Assembly: GCA_029237685.1 (NCBI GenBank) | Contig: JAQZBV010000026.1 | Location: 28,726 to 92,725 of the forward strand | Source of the DNA: Cytophagaceae bacterium | GTDB taxonomy: Bacteria; Bacteroidota; Bacteroidia; Cytophagales; Cytophagaceae | DNA: 64,000 nucleotides | Direction of reading: 5' to 3' | Part shown: positions 7,945 through 15,614 of the stretch, one piece after another | Position numbering within the stretch: position 1 is the first letter of the stretch | How the letters are laid out: each line of letters opens with the position of its first letter | The notes under the pieces: generated by a model | Databases searched by the model: none | What the model was told of the DNA's origin: nothing | The model's input: only the letters and a program-made list of their open reading frames with translations | Translations under genes and position numbers: made by a program

Positions 7945-8418
7945 ATGGCAACAATACTTCTTGAAACCGCTATCAATGCTCCCGTTTCACGAGTCTTTGA
8001 CTTATCCAGAAGCATAGACCTTCATCTACAATCGATGGCGCACAGCAATGAAACGGCCATTGCGGGAAGGACATCCGGTCTGATTGAATGGAATGAAACA
8101 GTAACCTGGAAAGCCAAACACTTTGGTGTCTACCATCAATTGACTGTCAGAATAACTGCGTTAGAAAAATACAGTCATTTCACAGACATCATGGAAAAAG
8201 GAATCTTTGCTTCGATGGAACATATTCATTCTTTCAGAACACAGGGCGATGCAACCATTATGAACTGTCGGTTTGAATTTAAAGCGCCATGCGGTCCACT
8301 GGGGAGACTGGCCGAAACCCTGTTCTTAAAACAATACATGCGCAATCTTCTTCTGGAAAGAAACCGCGTCATCAAAAGAATCGCCGAATCTGACGAATGG
8401 AAAAATTTACTGAACTAG
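7945..8418 (+). CDS. SRPBCC (START/Bet v1-like) family protein
   Basis: 157 residues starting [26 protein letters not shown], the usual first strand and helix of SRPBCC proteins, continuing with [18 protein letters not shown] and closing with a long C-terminal helix ([18 protein letters not shown] type). These folds bind hydrophobic ligands. One base separates it from the acyltransferase gene, suggesting lipid or pigment handling. Its 3' end overlaps the convergent receiver gene by 4 bp, leaving no room for an intergenic terminator. Confidence 0.8.
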   Translation: MATILLETAINAPVSRVFDLSRSIDLHLQSMAHSNETAIAGRTSGLIEWNETVTWKAKHFGVYHQLTVRITALEKYSHFTDIMEKGIFASMEHIHSFRTQGDATIMNCRFEFKAPCGPLGRLAETLFLKQYMRNLLLERNRVIKRIAESDEWKNLLN

Positions 8419-8825
8419 AACGAACAATATTTTTCCAAAACGAAATCCAGCATTTCCTTGGTTAAAGGCTTGGTTTGAAAATCAAAAGGAATACCTAATA
8501 GTTTAGCTTTCGTTTTATCGTCCGGGTCATCTGATGTAGTAAGCATGACAACGATCGCTCGGCTTTGAAGTTCTTTATCCAGTTTCCTGTACTCTTCCAA
8601 AAATTCCCATCCGTTCATACCCGGCATATTGATGTCCAGAAAAATAAGATCGGGATGCTCTTCCTTGTGCAATGATCTTGCTTTCAGGTATTCTAACGCT
8701 TCTAATCCGGAAGGTTGAGTAATCACCTTGATACCGACCAGATTTTTCCTGATGACGCGTTCGTGAATAAAATTATCATCCGGATTATCATCTACCAGCA
8801 TGATGCAATTTACCTTATTATTCAT
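8415..8825 (-). CDS. Single-domain response regulator (CheY-like, Rcp1 type)
   Basis: 136-residue stand-alone receiver: acidic pair in [11 protein letters not shown], phosphoacceptor Asp64 in [16 protein letters not shown], Thr in [12 protein letters not shown], Lys in FQTKPLTKE. All catalytic positions are intact. Its start overlaps the stop of the upstream histidine kinase by 4 bp, so the two are translationally coupled and should form a phosphorelay pair. It carries no output domain. Confidence 0.93.
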   Translation of the reverse strand: MNNKVNCIMLVDDNPDDNFIHERVIRKNLVGIKVITQPSGLEALEYLKARSLHKEEHPDLIFLDINMPGMNGWEFLEEYRKLDKELQSRAIVVMLTTSDDPDDKTKAKLLGIPFDFQTKPLTKEMLDFVLEKYCSF

Positions 8826-9913
8826 TTTATATTTTTTGCTATAGTAAACGAAAACGTACTTCCTTCTCCAACTACTGATTCCACTGTCATGTGTCCACGG
8901 TGCAATTCTATAATTTTCTTACAATTGGCCAATCCTATACCGTTTCCTTCGTATTGATCCCTTTGGTGCAAGCGTTGAAAGATTTCAAAGATCCGGTCAA
9001 AATGAATTTTATCGATTCCTATACCATTATCCTGAATGGAAAACTGCCATGCCTCTTCTTTTTCTTTGCAAGAAATATTAATTGCTATTGCAGATTTTTT
9101 TTTCTTAAACTTCAACGCATTGGTCAATAGGTTCTGAAATACCTGGCGCATTTCTACCTCATAAGCATTGATGGTTGGTAATTGTTCGACTGTAATTTTT
9201 GCCGCTGAAGAGGTGATAACCTGTGAAAGATCATCGATGACTTCTTTTACCAACTTTGAAAAATCAACGGTCTTTATTTCTCTGTCTCTTCCTAATCTTG
9301 AATAATCCAATAAAGCAGAAGTCAATTGACTCATGCGATGATTGGCTCGATTCATCACATCCAGGTATTTTAATGCAATTTCATCCAATTGATCTGAATA
9401 ATCTTCCTTCAAAACACCTATATAGTTAGCGACCGTACGGATGGGTTCCTGTAAATCATGGGAAGCAATGTAGGCAAATTGTTCTAACTCTCTATTTTTC
9501 GCAGTCAATTCAGCCGTTCGTACTTTCACTTTCTCCTCTAATAAAGCATTGCTGTGTTGAAGAAAATATTCCGCTTGCTTTTGTTTCGTGACATCAAAAG
9601 ATAATATTAAAACACCATCTGTTACAGGATCCATTCTTAATTCAAAATATCCGGTAGAGCCGTCCGGAAAATTAAATTCATTAATCATCTGCACATGTTT
9701 CCGATCTGTCATGCATTGTTTCAGACTAGCAAACATCTCCGTAGTTTCTATTCCCGGATATTTTTCCATCATGGTATAGCCCAATAATTCCTGTTTACTG
9801 TATTTCCCATGCAATGCCACGGTATTATTTACATATACATAACGCCAATCGCTGTCTACGATTTGCACGCCCTCTATTATTTCATCAAAAACACTGTATT
9901 TATCCTGAGGCAT
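8822..9913 (-). CDS. PAS-domain sensor histidine kinase
   Basis: 363 residues: PAS at ~1-115 ([21 protein letters not shown]), short coiled coil, HisKA with [20 protein letters not shown] (His152), and a HATPase domain with [17 protein letters not shown] and [12 protein letters not shown]. No signal peptide or membrane segment, so it is cytoplasmic. The HDLQEPIR H-box is of the phytochrome-like kinase group that partners single-domain receivers, and the next gene is such a receiver (4-bp overlap). The signal is unknown; the PAS lacks obvious haem or flavin signature residues. Confidence 0.93.
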   Translation of the reverse strand: MPQDKYSVFDEIIEGVQIVDSDWRYVYVNNTVALHGKYSKQELLGYTMMEKYPGIETTEMFASLKQCMTDRKHVQMINEFNFPDGSTGYFELRMDPVTDGVLILSFDVTKQKQAEYFLQHSNALLEEKVKVRTAELTAKNRELEQFAYIASHDLQEPIRTVANYIGVLKEDYSDQLDEIALKYLDVMNRANHRMSQLTSALLDYSRLGRDREIKTVDFSKLVKEVIDDLSQVITSSAAKITVEQLPTINAYEVEMRQVFQNLLTNALKFKKKKSAIAINISCKEKEEAWQFSIQDNGIGIDKIHFDRIFEIFQRLHQRDQYEGNGIGLANCKKIIELHRGHMTVESVVGEGSTFSFTIAKNIK

Positions 9914-10035
9914 TCCTGTTTCTTTTAATCCTTTATTGATGGATATTCAAAACAAGATAAATGTTTTATTGAATAAAATCAATGCTCTTTCAGCCGATAT
10001 GCGCAGCCAATGAAGTAACTGTTTAAACACGCGTA

Positions 10036-11301
10036 TCAATCTTCACAACGCCACAACAATTGTTCTTCCGGCGTTGAATAATGATAATCGGGTTGCGTAA
10101 ATTCTTTGACATAAATGACATCCAATCCTTGAATCGTTCGGTCCGGTTTTGCTTTTAAAATATACCAGCCATCGTCTTTAAATACACCGGGTGCAAACAT
10201 TCCCCAACTCTGATCTAATCTTAAGCTGTAACCAATAAACCTCAACTGATCGGACAACTTACTATGAATAAAACTGAGGTTACTGAAATTCCAATCGAAT
10301 ACAAAAACGGTTAAAAAAATCAGCATTGCAGTCTGCGCATTTCTTAACCAAGAAGGCACAACAATAGATGGTTTCCAGGCTATAAAATTTTGTATGCGAA
10401 GCGCTATTGCTGAAACAATTATAATCAGGAGTGATCGCCCTTTCATAAACCAAAGATCGCCCCTATCCATGACAAAAGTAGGCAATATACCTAATGCTGT
10501 TACGATACCGATAAGAGGAAATAATCCGATGAATAAAGTAATGGAATTGAAAGCGTGAAATATAACAATCAATGCTACGGCAACCAATCGAAAGACAGAA
10601 TGAGCAAAGGGTACGAAAAACAGAACAGGGATAAGCAATTCAAAATAGAAAGCGATGCGTGTCAATTCTTTCAATAAACCGGGATGGTAATACAAATACT
10701 TGGTGATCGGATAAGCAATTTGGTCAAGACTATAGGTATAATATAAAGCCGTAAAATCACTGCTCCACTCAGGCCCTTTTAGCAAAGCAGATCCTGTATA
10801 CAAATATGCCACTTGTACCAAATAAGCAAACAAAGCAACACTTGTCGGCATCACAACTATTTTAGGTACATAAGGCGAAGCTATACTATCGTAAGAGTAA
10901 CGAAGACCCCATGGAATAAACATACACCAGAACAATACCATGCGCAACAAATCATCCCCGCCCTGTAGAATGAACCCATTTCGATTATGAAGTGACAATA
11001 ATAAAAACCAAGACAAAAAGGTAAACAATTGTGTGCGATACCCGATGAGCAACATCAAGGCGCAGAAGAAGGAAAGTAAAAACAAGATCAGTTGAACTTG
11101 CCAGAGACCACTCATGGTATGGACAGAAATGAAGTATTCGTTCCATCCGTAGCGAAATAACATTTCCAGCGGTATTACACCGGTATCAGAATAGAAGGCT
11201 TCCAGATCAGTGGATCGAATGATCAGGTCGATCATAATGACAGCAGCCACGCCAATACGCATAAAGGCCAGGGCCCTTAAATCAAAAGACAAGTATTTCA
11301 T
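10036..11301 (-). CDS. HTTM-domain multispanning membrane protein
   Basis: 421 residues. The N-terminal ~290 residues are an HTTM (vitamin-K gamma-carboxylase-like) domain: LSFDLRALAFMRIGVAAVIMIDL, YGWNEYFISVH, LLLSLHNRNGFILQGGDDLLRMVLFW, then ALLKGPEWSSDFTALYYTYSLDQIAYP. The C-terminal soluble tail (DQSWGMFAPGVFKDDGWYILKA) is typical of stand-alone bacterial HTTM proteins. Enzymatic activity has not been shown for most of them. The start codon lies only 5 bp after the T-run of the terminator for the upstream gene, so the promoter position is unclear. Confidence 0.85.
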   Translation of the reverse strand: MKYLSFDLRALAFMRIGVAAVIMIDLIIRSTDLEAFYSDTGVIPLEMLFRYGWNEYFISVHTMSGLWQVQLILFLLSFFCALMLLIGYRTQLFTFLSWFLLLSLHNRNGFILQGGDDLLRMVLFWCMFIPWGLRYSYDSIASPYVPKIVVMPTSVALFAYLVQVAYLYTGSALLKGPEWSSDFTALYYTYSLDQIAYPITKYLYYHPGLLKELTRIAFYFELLIPVLFFVPFAHSVFRLVAVALIVIFHAFNSITLFIGLFPLIGIVTALGILPTFVMDRGDLWFMKGRSLLIIIVSAIALRIQNFIAWKPSIVVPSWLRNAQTAMLIFLTVFVFDWNFSNLSFIHSKLSDQLRFIGYSLRLDQSWGMFAPGVFKDDGWYILKAKPDRTIQGLDVIYVKEFTQPDYHYSTPEEQLLWRCED

Positions 11302-11305
11302 TGGT

Positions 11306-11343
11306 TAAAAAAAATAAGAAGCCGGTCCATCAAGACCGGCTTC
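11306..11343 (-). terminator. Rho-independent terminator of the Thr-rich gene
   Basis: On the minus strand GAAGCCGGTC-TTGATG-GACCGGCTTC, a perfect 10-bp GC-rich stem, followed by TTATTTTTTTT. It lies 14 bp after the stop of the 11357-11815 gene and directly before the start codon of the HTTM gene, so it could also act as an attenuator for read-through into that gene. Confidence 0.8.
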
Positions 11344-11356
11344 GATACATTCCTAA

Positions 11357-11815
11357 TTACATCGTTGTTCCTGTTGTTCCTCCTGTAGTAGTAGAAGTAG
11401 TTCCTGTGGTACCTGTAGTACCTGTAGTACGGGTTGTAGAACCGGTAGAACGTGTAGTAGAAGTACTTTTTGTAGAAGAAGTTGTTTTGGTAGTAGATGT
11501 TGTAGCAGTAGTTCCTGTACTGGAAGTAGTGCCTGTTGTAGAAGTTGTTCTGGTTGTGCTGCCAGTCGTACCGGCTGTGCTCGCATCGGTAGTTCCGTTG
11601 TGAGTGGTGCTTGTCGTACCATCGTTACCAGTTGTGGTGCTTGTAGTGGATGTGGTTCCTGTCCCGGACGTACTTCCTGTACCAGATGTAGTCGGATTAC
11701 CAGTAGTCTGCGCAGTGCTACCTGTTGTATCCGCAAATGAATTTGTTCTGGTGAAACTCAATAATCCAACAGAACCGCTTAAACATAAAGCAATAAATAA
11801 ATGACTCTTTTTCAT
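11357..11815 (-). CDS. Secreted low-complexity Thr/Ser/Gly-rich protein
   Basis: Start taken at the ATG at 11815 (MKKSHLFIALCLSGSVGLLSF), which provides a lysine-rich signal peptide; the track start is 12 codons upstream. After cleavage the protein is almost entirely Thr, Ser and Gly in short degenerate runs (TTSTTTGN, TGTTGTTGT) to the C terminus. No domain is visible. Such sequences are candidates for O-glycosylated surface or matrix proteins in Bacteroidota. The DNA is a degenerate ACN/GGN repeat, which explains the long spurious ORFs in the other frames. Confidence 0.6.
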   Translation of the reverse strand: MKKSHLFIALCLSGSVGLLSFTRTNSFADTTGSTAQTTGNPTTSGTGSTSGTGTTSTTSTTTGNDGTTSTTHNGTTDASTAGTTGSTTRTTSTTGTTSSTGTTATTSTTKTTSSTKSTSTTRSTGSTTRTTGTTGTTGTTSTTTGGTTGTTM

Positions 11816-11944
11816 GGTAGTAAAATTTTGGTTGAAGATTTCACAACACATTCCAAAGACCGTGCCTTTGCTATTCCTGCATTTATTTACACTATTTAAT
11901 AAATGTTAAAGGGAAACAATTACTCTCACTGTGCAAAAAATCCA

Positions 11945-13192
11945 CTATTCATTCTTCTTAATCAAATTGAGTTTGCGCAAGCGAGGAGCTTTAACCGCCG
12001 TATAGGCAACTACCAATAAAGTCATGCATCCTCCAAATACCACGGAAGGAATGGTCCCCATCAAGCGTGCAGCAACACCGGATTCAAAAGCACCGATCTC
12101 ATTAGAAGATCCAATAAACATAGAATTGACCGCCGATACTCTTCCCTTCATATGAGCAGGAGTCAGTGTTTGCATAATAATAGAACGGATGACCACACTT
12201 ACACTATCAAAAGCGCCACTCAATACAAGAAGCAGGAGAGAAAGATAGAAATATTCCGACCAGGCAAATAAAATCATACACACACCAAATCCGGCCACTG
12301 ATATGAGCAAGAGTTTTCCTGTGTTATACAAAGGGGGACGATAAATTTGATAAACAGCCATAGCGAAAGTACCCAAAGCAGGTGCTGCACGCAACAGCCC
12401 TAAACCCTGAGGCCCTGCATGTAAGATTTCTTCCGCAAATATAGGAAGCAAAGCGATGGCTCCGCCAAATAATACGGCGAAGAGATCCAATGAAAGTGCT
12501 CCCAAAAATACCTGGTTGCTAAAAACAAATTTTACTCCGGCAAATATACTTTCCAACAAACGCTCCCCTGCTATGGGCAGAGGCTTGGGCTTGGGACTGA
12601 TGAAGGTAATAGAGACTACAGCCATCATCAGCAGCGCAGCAGAAATAAAATAACTGGTGGCAAATCCGGTAAAACCATAAATAACTCCGCTCATCGCTGC
12701 ACCGGTCACTATAGACAATTGACCGATGGTGCTGTTCCAGGCAGAAGAATTCGGATATAAATGTTCGGGTACACACTGAGTCATCAAACCAAACATAGCT
12801 GGTGAAATAAAACCTCGGGCAATACCTGTAATAAATATCAAGGTATAAATCGACAGTATAAGTTGGGCATTATTTTCTTGCTGAATGTTTGTAGACAAAA
12901 TACCCAATGCCAAAGAACACAAAAACAAGGTCGCATAGGCTAGCCGCACAATGTGCTTGCGACTCGCCTTATCTGCCAGGTGTCCGGCATACAAACCCAG
13001 TGCAATAGCGGGTACTGCTTCGGCAAGCCCAATCATTCCCAAAGACAATGGATCTTTAGTAAGCATATAAATTTGCCAACCTACGAGCACACCTTGTATT
13101 CGAATGGCAACTGTAAATAGCACGCGGGCCATGATGAAAAACTGAAAGTCGCGGTGCTTTAATACGGCATATGGATCTGTGTTTGATTTCAT
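11945..13192 (-). CDS. MFS transporter (MFS_3-like) behind TPP-riboswitch-like leaders
   Basis: Start set at the ATG at 13192 (MKSNTDPYAVLKHRDFQFF); the track extension upstream runs into the leader terminator. 415 residues, about 12 helices, with the loop motif AGHLADKASRKHIV of the MFS and a second half starting near VFSNQVFLGALSLDL. The overall pattern (LKHRDFQFFIMARVLFTVA, AWNSTIGQLSIVTGAAMSG) fits the EntS/MFS_3 group. It is preceded on the same strand by two tandem TPP-riboswitch-like structures each with a terminator, so expression probably responds to thiamine status or a related ligand. Substrate unknown. Confidence 0.85.
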   Translation of the reverse strand: MKSNTDPYAVLKHRDFQFFIMARVLFTVAIRIQGVLVGWQIYMLTKDPLSLGMIGLAEAVPAIALGLYAGHLADKASRKHIVRLAYATLFLCSLALGILSTNIQQENNAQLILSIYTLIFITGIARGFISPAMFGLMTQCVPEHLYPNSSAWNSTIGQLSIVTGAAMSGVIYGFTGFATSYFISAALLMMAVVSITFISPKPKPLPIAGERLLESIFAGVKFVFSNQVFLGALSLDLFAVLFGGAIALLPIFAEEILHAGPQGLGLLRAAPALGTFAMAVYQIYRPPLYNTGKLLLISVAGFGVCMILFAWSEYFYLSLLLLVLSGAFDSVSVVIRSIIMQTLTPAHMKGRVSAVNSMFIGSSNEIGAFESGVAARLMGTIPSVVFGGCMTLLVVAYTAVKAPRLRKLNLIKKNE

Positions 13193-13232
13193 CTGCAATT
13201 TTCCCTTTAAAGATGCAATTAATGCATACAAT

Positions 13233-13263
13233 AAAAAAGGGTTCCGTATGAACGAAACCCTTT
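13233..13263 (-). terminator. Terminator of leader A (MFS gene)
   Basis: Minus strand AAGGGTTTCG-TTCATA-CGGAACCCTT followed by TTTT. The 10-bp stem has one G-T wobble. It begins right after the 3' strand of the leader A P1 helix and ends about 40 bp before the MFS start codon, the position expected for a riboswitch expression platform. Confidence 0.8.
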
Positions 13264-13266
13264 GAT

Positions 13267-13417
13267 GAATCTTTAAATCCCTACGGCAGCATGAACTGTT
13301 TTCCGATTCTGTGATGGTATACACAAGGGGCATAACATCTCAACAGATCCATACTTCAGCATGCAAGTGTCGGTTCTCCGGGTGACCTGACGGATCAGGA
13401 GCCCCTTAAAGATTCGT
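13267..13417 (-). promoter_or_regulatory. TPP-riboswitch-like leader A, divergent aptamer
   Basis: Minus-strand P1 arms GAATCTTTAA and TTTAAAGATTC are shared with the canonical copy at 20989-21092. The P2 helix AAGGGGC/GCCCCTT and the UGAGA of J3-2 are present, and the 3' end reads CGTAGGGA as in THI-box RNAs. The P4/P5 arm, which holds the pyrophosphate in TPP riboswitches, is rebuilt: the 5' J4/5 bases after ACC are ATCA rather than TGAT/TGAA, and the P5 loop is enlarged. Either a variant aptamer or a decaying one. A terminator follows immediately. Confidence 0.65.
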
Positions 13418-13582
13418 TGTATAGTAAGTATAGAAAATAGTATGCCATTGATCCAAAAACTATATTTATGCAGCAATAAGCTACTTCTGGTAAAATTATT
13501 TTTAATGATTGATAAAAAGCCTCTACAATTCATCAGCTAGCTGGTTAATACACTACTCACACTTCTTATCAATTCTGGATAT

Positions 13583-13616
13583 AAAAAAAGGATCCTGCTT
13601 TTCAGAGGGATCCTTT
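13583..13616 (-). terminator. Terminator of leader B
   Basis: Minus strand AAGGATCC-(loop)-GGATCCTT followed by TTTTT. Same position relative to its P1 helix as the terminators of leaders A and C, and the GGATCC stem is shared with that of leader C at 20953-20985. No ORF lies between this terminator and leader A. Confidence 0.8.
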
Positions 13617-13619
13617 GGT

Positions 13620-13768
13620 AAATCTTTAATTCCTTACGCAGTATGTATTACAGGCGCTAAAGGTATCTTCTCAGTTCTAGTGATGAAGCACCATATAAAG
13701 AGTCGGTAGTCATAGACTGTCTCAGTTGAGGGTTGCTGTTGTATATCCAAAAACCCTTTAAAGATTCG
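13620..13768 (-). promoter_or_regulatory. TPP-riboswitch-like leader B, divergent aptamer
   Basis: Minus-strand P1 arms CGAATCTTTAAA and TTAAAGATT match leaders A and C. The CTGAGA J3-2 box followed by GATACC, and the 3' segment TAATAC...CTGCGTAAGGAA, are recognisable THI-box elements. Compared with copy C the 5' strand of P5 is missing (GCCTG runs straight into TAATAC), so the pyrophosphate arm cannot fold normally. A second CTGAGA lies further 5'. It stands upstream of leader A, with its own terminator and an apparently separate promoter region, so it may act as a second switch or a short RNA. Confidence 0.6.
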
Positions 13769-13922
13769 TTGTATATATACTATTGAAAATTTTAAGCCTA
13801 ATCAATCGATGAGGAGAAACAGAAGAAAATGAGCCAATTAGATCATGACAAAATAAAAACACATTAAAAAAAATACCCAATTGCACAAAATATGATGACT
13901 CTATTACTCAAATTTCTGACAC

Positions 13923-14318
13923 CTATGAATCACTGGTCTTTCGTTGATCCTGGCTAACCAAAACATGTCGGCGCTTCAATATTTTTTTTCCTTTCATTTT
14001 CATGTAGCGCATGTACTCCTGATCAAAATTCTTTTCTGACAGGTCTTTCGCAGCAAAGATATTATTGTATACTAACTTCCCTTTGGAATCTACGACCCAC
14101 ACTTCTACTTCTACAATGGTCTCTCCCATCAAAGAACTTTTGATATCAATATTGATCAATCCTGTAACGGGATAAGTAATGGCAGAGTCTACGACCTGAA
14201 TAATATCCGGTTGAATCTCATTCTTCAATGCTTTGAGTTGATCCAGGGTCAGACTACTCTGAGCAGAAGTCCAGTGACTAATCAGCAAGAAGAGGCTTAT
14301 GAATGCTGTCTTTTTCAT
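13923..14318 (-). CDS. Small exported hypothetical protein
   Basis: Start taken at the ATG at 14318, giving the signal peptide MKKTAFISLFLLISHWTSAQ. The mature ~110 residues include VDSAITYPVTGLINIDIKSS and VEVWVVDSKGKLVYNNIFAA, then a basic C-terminal region (MKGKKILKRRHVLV). No cysteine for lipidation and no recognised domain. It has its own 5' spacer and is not tightly linked to neighbours. Confidence 0.6.
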   Translation of the reverse strand: MKKTAFISLFLLISHWTSAQSSLTLDQLKALKNEIQPDIIQVVDSAITYPVTGLINIDIKSSLMGETIVEVEVWVVDSKGKLVYNNIFAAKDLSEKNFDQEYMRYMKMKGKKILKRRHVLVSQDQRKTSDS

Positions 14319-14492
14319 GTCATTTTTCTTTAATCTGCTTAACGATCCCATAAGATACTAAAGATTAAAATTGAACCCGCACGAACGGTTTAAAAAGAAG
14401 CGATCATACACTATTTTTGAAGATTTTTTAGCATTTTTAGAGGCCTGAAGGCTTTTAGAGAGCAACAAAATCACTTACACTTCAATAGAGCT

Positions 14493-15044
14493 ATGCCTAT
14501 CGTACTAAATGAAGAGATCGTTTTCAACAATAAGCTTGTGGTTGAAAAAGCAACGATACAAGAAGACGAAAACACATCTTATACACGCCTTCGAATCAAA
14601 AGACAAGACGCATCGGCGGTATTGTTGTTCAATACCTTCACCAATAAAATTATACTGACCAGACAGTTTCGTTATCCGGTGGCGGATCAAACGAATGAAT
14701 ACTTGCTTGAGCTGCTCGCAGGAAAAATAGATGAAGGAGAAGAACCACTAGAAGCAGCCATCAGAGAAGCCGAAGAAGAAACGGGATATACCATTAAAAA
14801 GGAAAACATTCGTTTCCTACTCTCCTGTTTCGCCTCTCCAGGTTATAGTTCCGAGCGCTTTCATATTTACTATGCTACCGTAACCCCTGCTGATCAACAA
14901 TCAAAAGGCGGAGGACTAGCCAGCGAAAATGAACGTATAGAATTGGCGGAATTCGACTTGAATGAATTCAAATTGATGGTAAAAGACGGACGGATACAAG
15001 ACGCTAAAACCATATTGGCGGGTCTATATGCCTTTGCTGTTTAA
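14493..15044 (+). CDS. NUDIX hydrolase (ADP-ribose/GDP-mannose pyrophosphatase type)
   Basis: 183 residues containing a complete NUDIX box, G-x5-E-x7-REAEEETGY, starting at GKIDEGEEPLEAAIREAEEE. Upstream RQFRYPVADQTNEYLLELLAG and downstream LLSCFASPGYSSERFHIYYA are the flanking signatures of the NudF/NudK group that cleaves sugar-nucleotide or ADP-ribose pyrophosphates with Mg2+. A bidirectional terminator follows at 15057. Exact substrate unresolved. Confidence 0.9.
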   Translation: MPIVLNEEIVFNNKLVVEKATIQEDENTSYTRLRIKRQDASAVLLFNTFTNKIILTRQFRYPVADQTNEYLLELLAGKIDEGEEPLEAAIREAEEETGYTIKKENIRFLLSCFASPGYSSERFHIYYATVTPADQQSKGGGLASENERIELAEFDLNEFKLMVKDGRIQDAKTILAGLYAFAV

Positions 15045-15056
15045 GCAAAAAAAAAT

Positions 15057-15086
15057 AAGAACGGACAAAGGATTGTCCGTTCTTTT
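15057..15086. terminator. Bidirectional terminator between NUDIX and H1-like genes
   Basis: Stem AAGAACGGACAA / TTGTCCGTTCTT (12 bp) with a 4-nt loop, A-tract on the left and TT(T) on the right. It separates two convergent genes and can serve both strands. Confidence 0.85.
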
Positions 15087-15091
15087 ATACA

Positions 15092-15412
15092 CTATGACTG
15101 TTTTTTAGTCGCTTTCTTTTTTGATGAAGCTTTCTTGGTCTTCTTAACAGCCTTCTTAACGGTTTTCGTAGCCTTGTCAACGACTTTCTTTGTCGCCTTT
15201 TTGATCGCTTTTTTGACCGCTTTGCCAGATGCTTTTTTGGAAACTTTCTTCGCTTTCTTTTCGCCTGTTCCAAGTTTATGAAGTACCTCCACCGCTAGTT
15301 CCAATGCTGCCGTCAATACTTTTCTTTTGCCTTTCTTAATTGCATCTTTTGCCAGTTGTTTAACATGGTCTATCGAAGATTCAGAAATAGCTTTAGCTTT
15401 CTTTTTTGCCAT
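15092..15412 (-). CDS. Histone H1-like Lys/Ala-rich protein
   Basis: 106 residues. A short mixed N-terminal part (residues 1-50, ESSIDHVKQLAKDAIKKGKRK) is followed by a tail made almost only of Lys, Ala, Thr, Val and Ser (KKAVKKAIKKATKKVVDKA, SSKKKATKKQS), like eukaryotic H1 tails and chlamydial or Bacteroidota H1-like proteins. Likely binds DNA non-specifically in the nucleoid. Convergent with the NUDIX gene. Similar AK-rich tails can also occur on RNA-binding proteins. Confidence 0.75.
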   Translation of the reverse strand: MAKKKAKAISESSIDHVKQLAKDAIKKGKRKVLTAALELAVEVLHKLGTGEKKAKKVSKKASGKAVKKAIKKATKKVVDKATKTVKKAVKKTKKASSKKKATKKQS

Positions 15413-15614
15413 AGTAAATTTATTTGTTTTGAGTAAGGGATCTGTTGAATGAATATATCAATTATTCTATAAAAACCAATATTATCTTTTTCATCCTTCC
15501 TCCAATTGGTATAAAACAACCAAAGCGAACCCAGAAATAAAAGGTTTCAAAGTGGTAATCAAAACAGAATTGCATATTTTAGTCCTCGCATTGGTGCAGC
15601 AAAGTCTAAAACAC

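Noticed and set aside
11301-11603. Val/Pro-rich plus-strand ORF opposite the Thr-rich gene
   Set aside because: It is the antisense of an ACN/GGN repeat; no signal peptide or domain, and the minus-strand frame has a good signal peptide and terminator.
11353-11736. Minus-strand ORF rich in Gln and Leu overlapping the Thr-rich gene
   Set aside because: Frame-shifted reading of the same low-complexity DNA.
13273-13533. 86-aa minus-strand ORF
   Set aside because: It covers riboswitch-like leader A; structured RNA explains the sequence better.
13509-13709. 66-aa plus-strand ORF
   Set aside because: Overlaps leader B and its terminator on the opposite strand; no recognisable protein.
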